This document shows, piece after piece, positions 6,043-7,517 of a stretch of DNA of 7,517 bases. The notes beneath the pieces are model-generated. The model had not been told where the DNA came from and did not search any database. It saw nothing but the letters and a program-made list of their open reading frames with translations. Origin of the DNA: Pseudomonadota bacterium (GTDB lineage: Bacteria > Pseudomonadota > Gammaproteobacteria > Xanthomonadales > Xanthomonadaceae); NCBI GenBank assembly GCA_023394655.1, contig JAEXAG010000171.1, positions 1 through 7,517 of the forward strand. The letters run 5' to 3'. A program made the position numbers and the translations under genes. The first letter of the stretch is position 1. Each line of letters begins with the position of its first letter.

Positions 6043-7517
<1,475 letters not shown>

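Overview
The window looks like chromosomal DNA from a GC-rich gammaproteobacterium, most likely of the Xanthomonadaceae/Lysobacteraceae (Lysobacter, Luteimonas or Thermomonas type). This rests on the strong G/C bias at third codon positions, the protein types, and the CCCCGC...GCGGGG terminators. The genus is inference. No phage, transposon, CRISPR, tRNA, rRNA or defence gene is visible.

Layout. (1) 1-168: 3' end of a small membrane protein gene (+). (2) 189-300: a hairpin, then the last ~20 codons of a minus-strand outer-membrane beta-barrel gene. (3) At ~286-300 this stops abruptly and becomes the last ~100 codons of a putrescine permease, potH (+), which lacks its first two thirds. (4) 585-1388: intact potI (+), overlapping the potH remnant by the GTGA start/stop arrangement. 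(5) 1418-2632: sstT, a Na+:serine/threonine symporter, on the minus strand and convergent with potI. (6) 2762-5964: three plus-strand genes, namely a small lipoprotein, an exported S9 prolyl-oligopeptidase-family peptidase, and a lipocalin without a signal peptide. (7) 5985-6015: a 13-bp-stem bidirectional terminator. (8) 6043-7517: C-terminal half of gcvP (glycine decarboxylase P protein) on the minus strand, running off the window.

How the genes relate. Most are ordinary housekeeping or envelope genes: amino-acid uptake (SstT), glycine catabolism (GcvP), periplasmic peptide breakdown (S9) and lipid or hydrophobic-ligand binding (lipocalin). They share no obvious single pathway.

The one real anomaly is the junction near 286-300, where two genes on opposite strands are cut at the same place. 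It leaves PotI without its PotH partner and with no PotF or PotG alongside. This is either a true deletion or rearrangement, or an assembly misjoin. I found no convincing new biological system.
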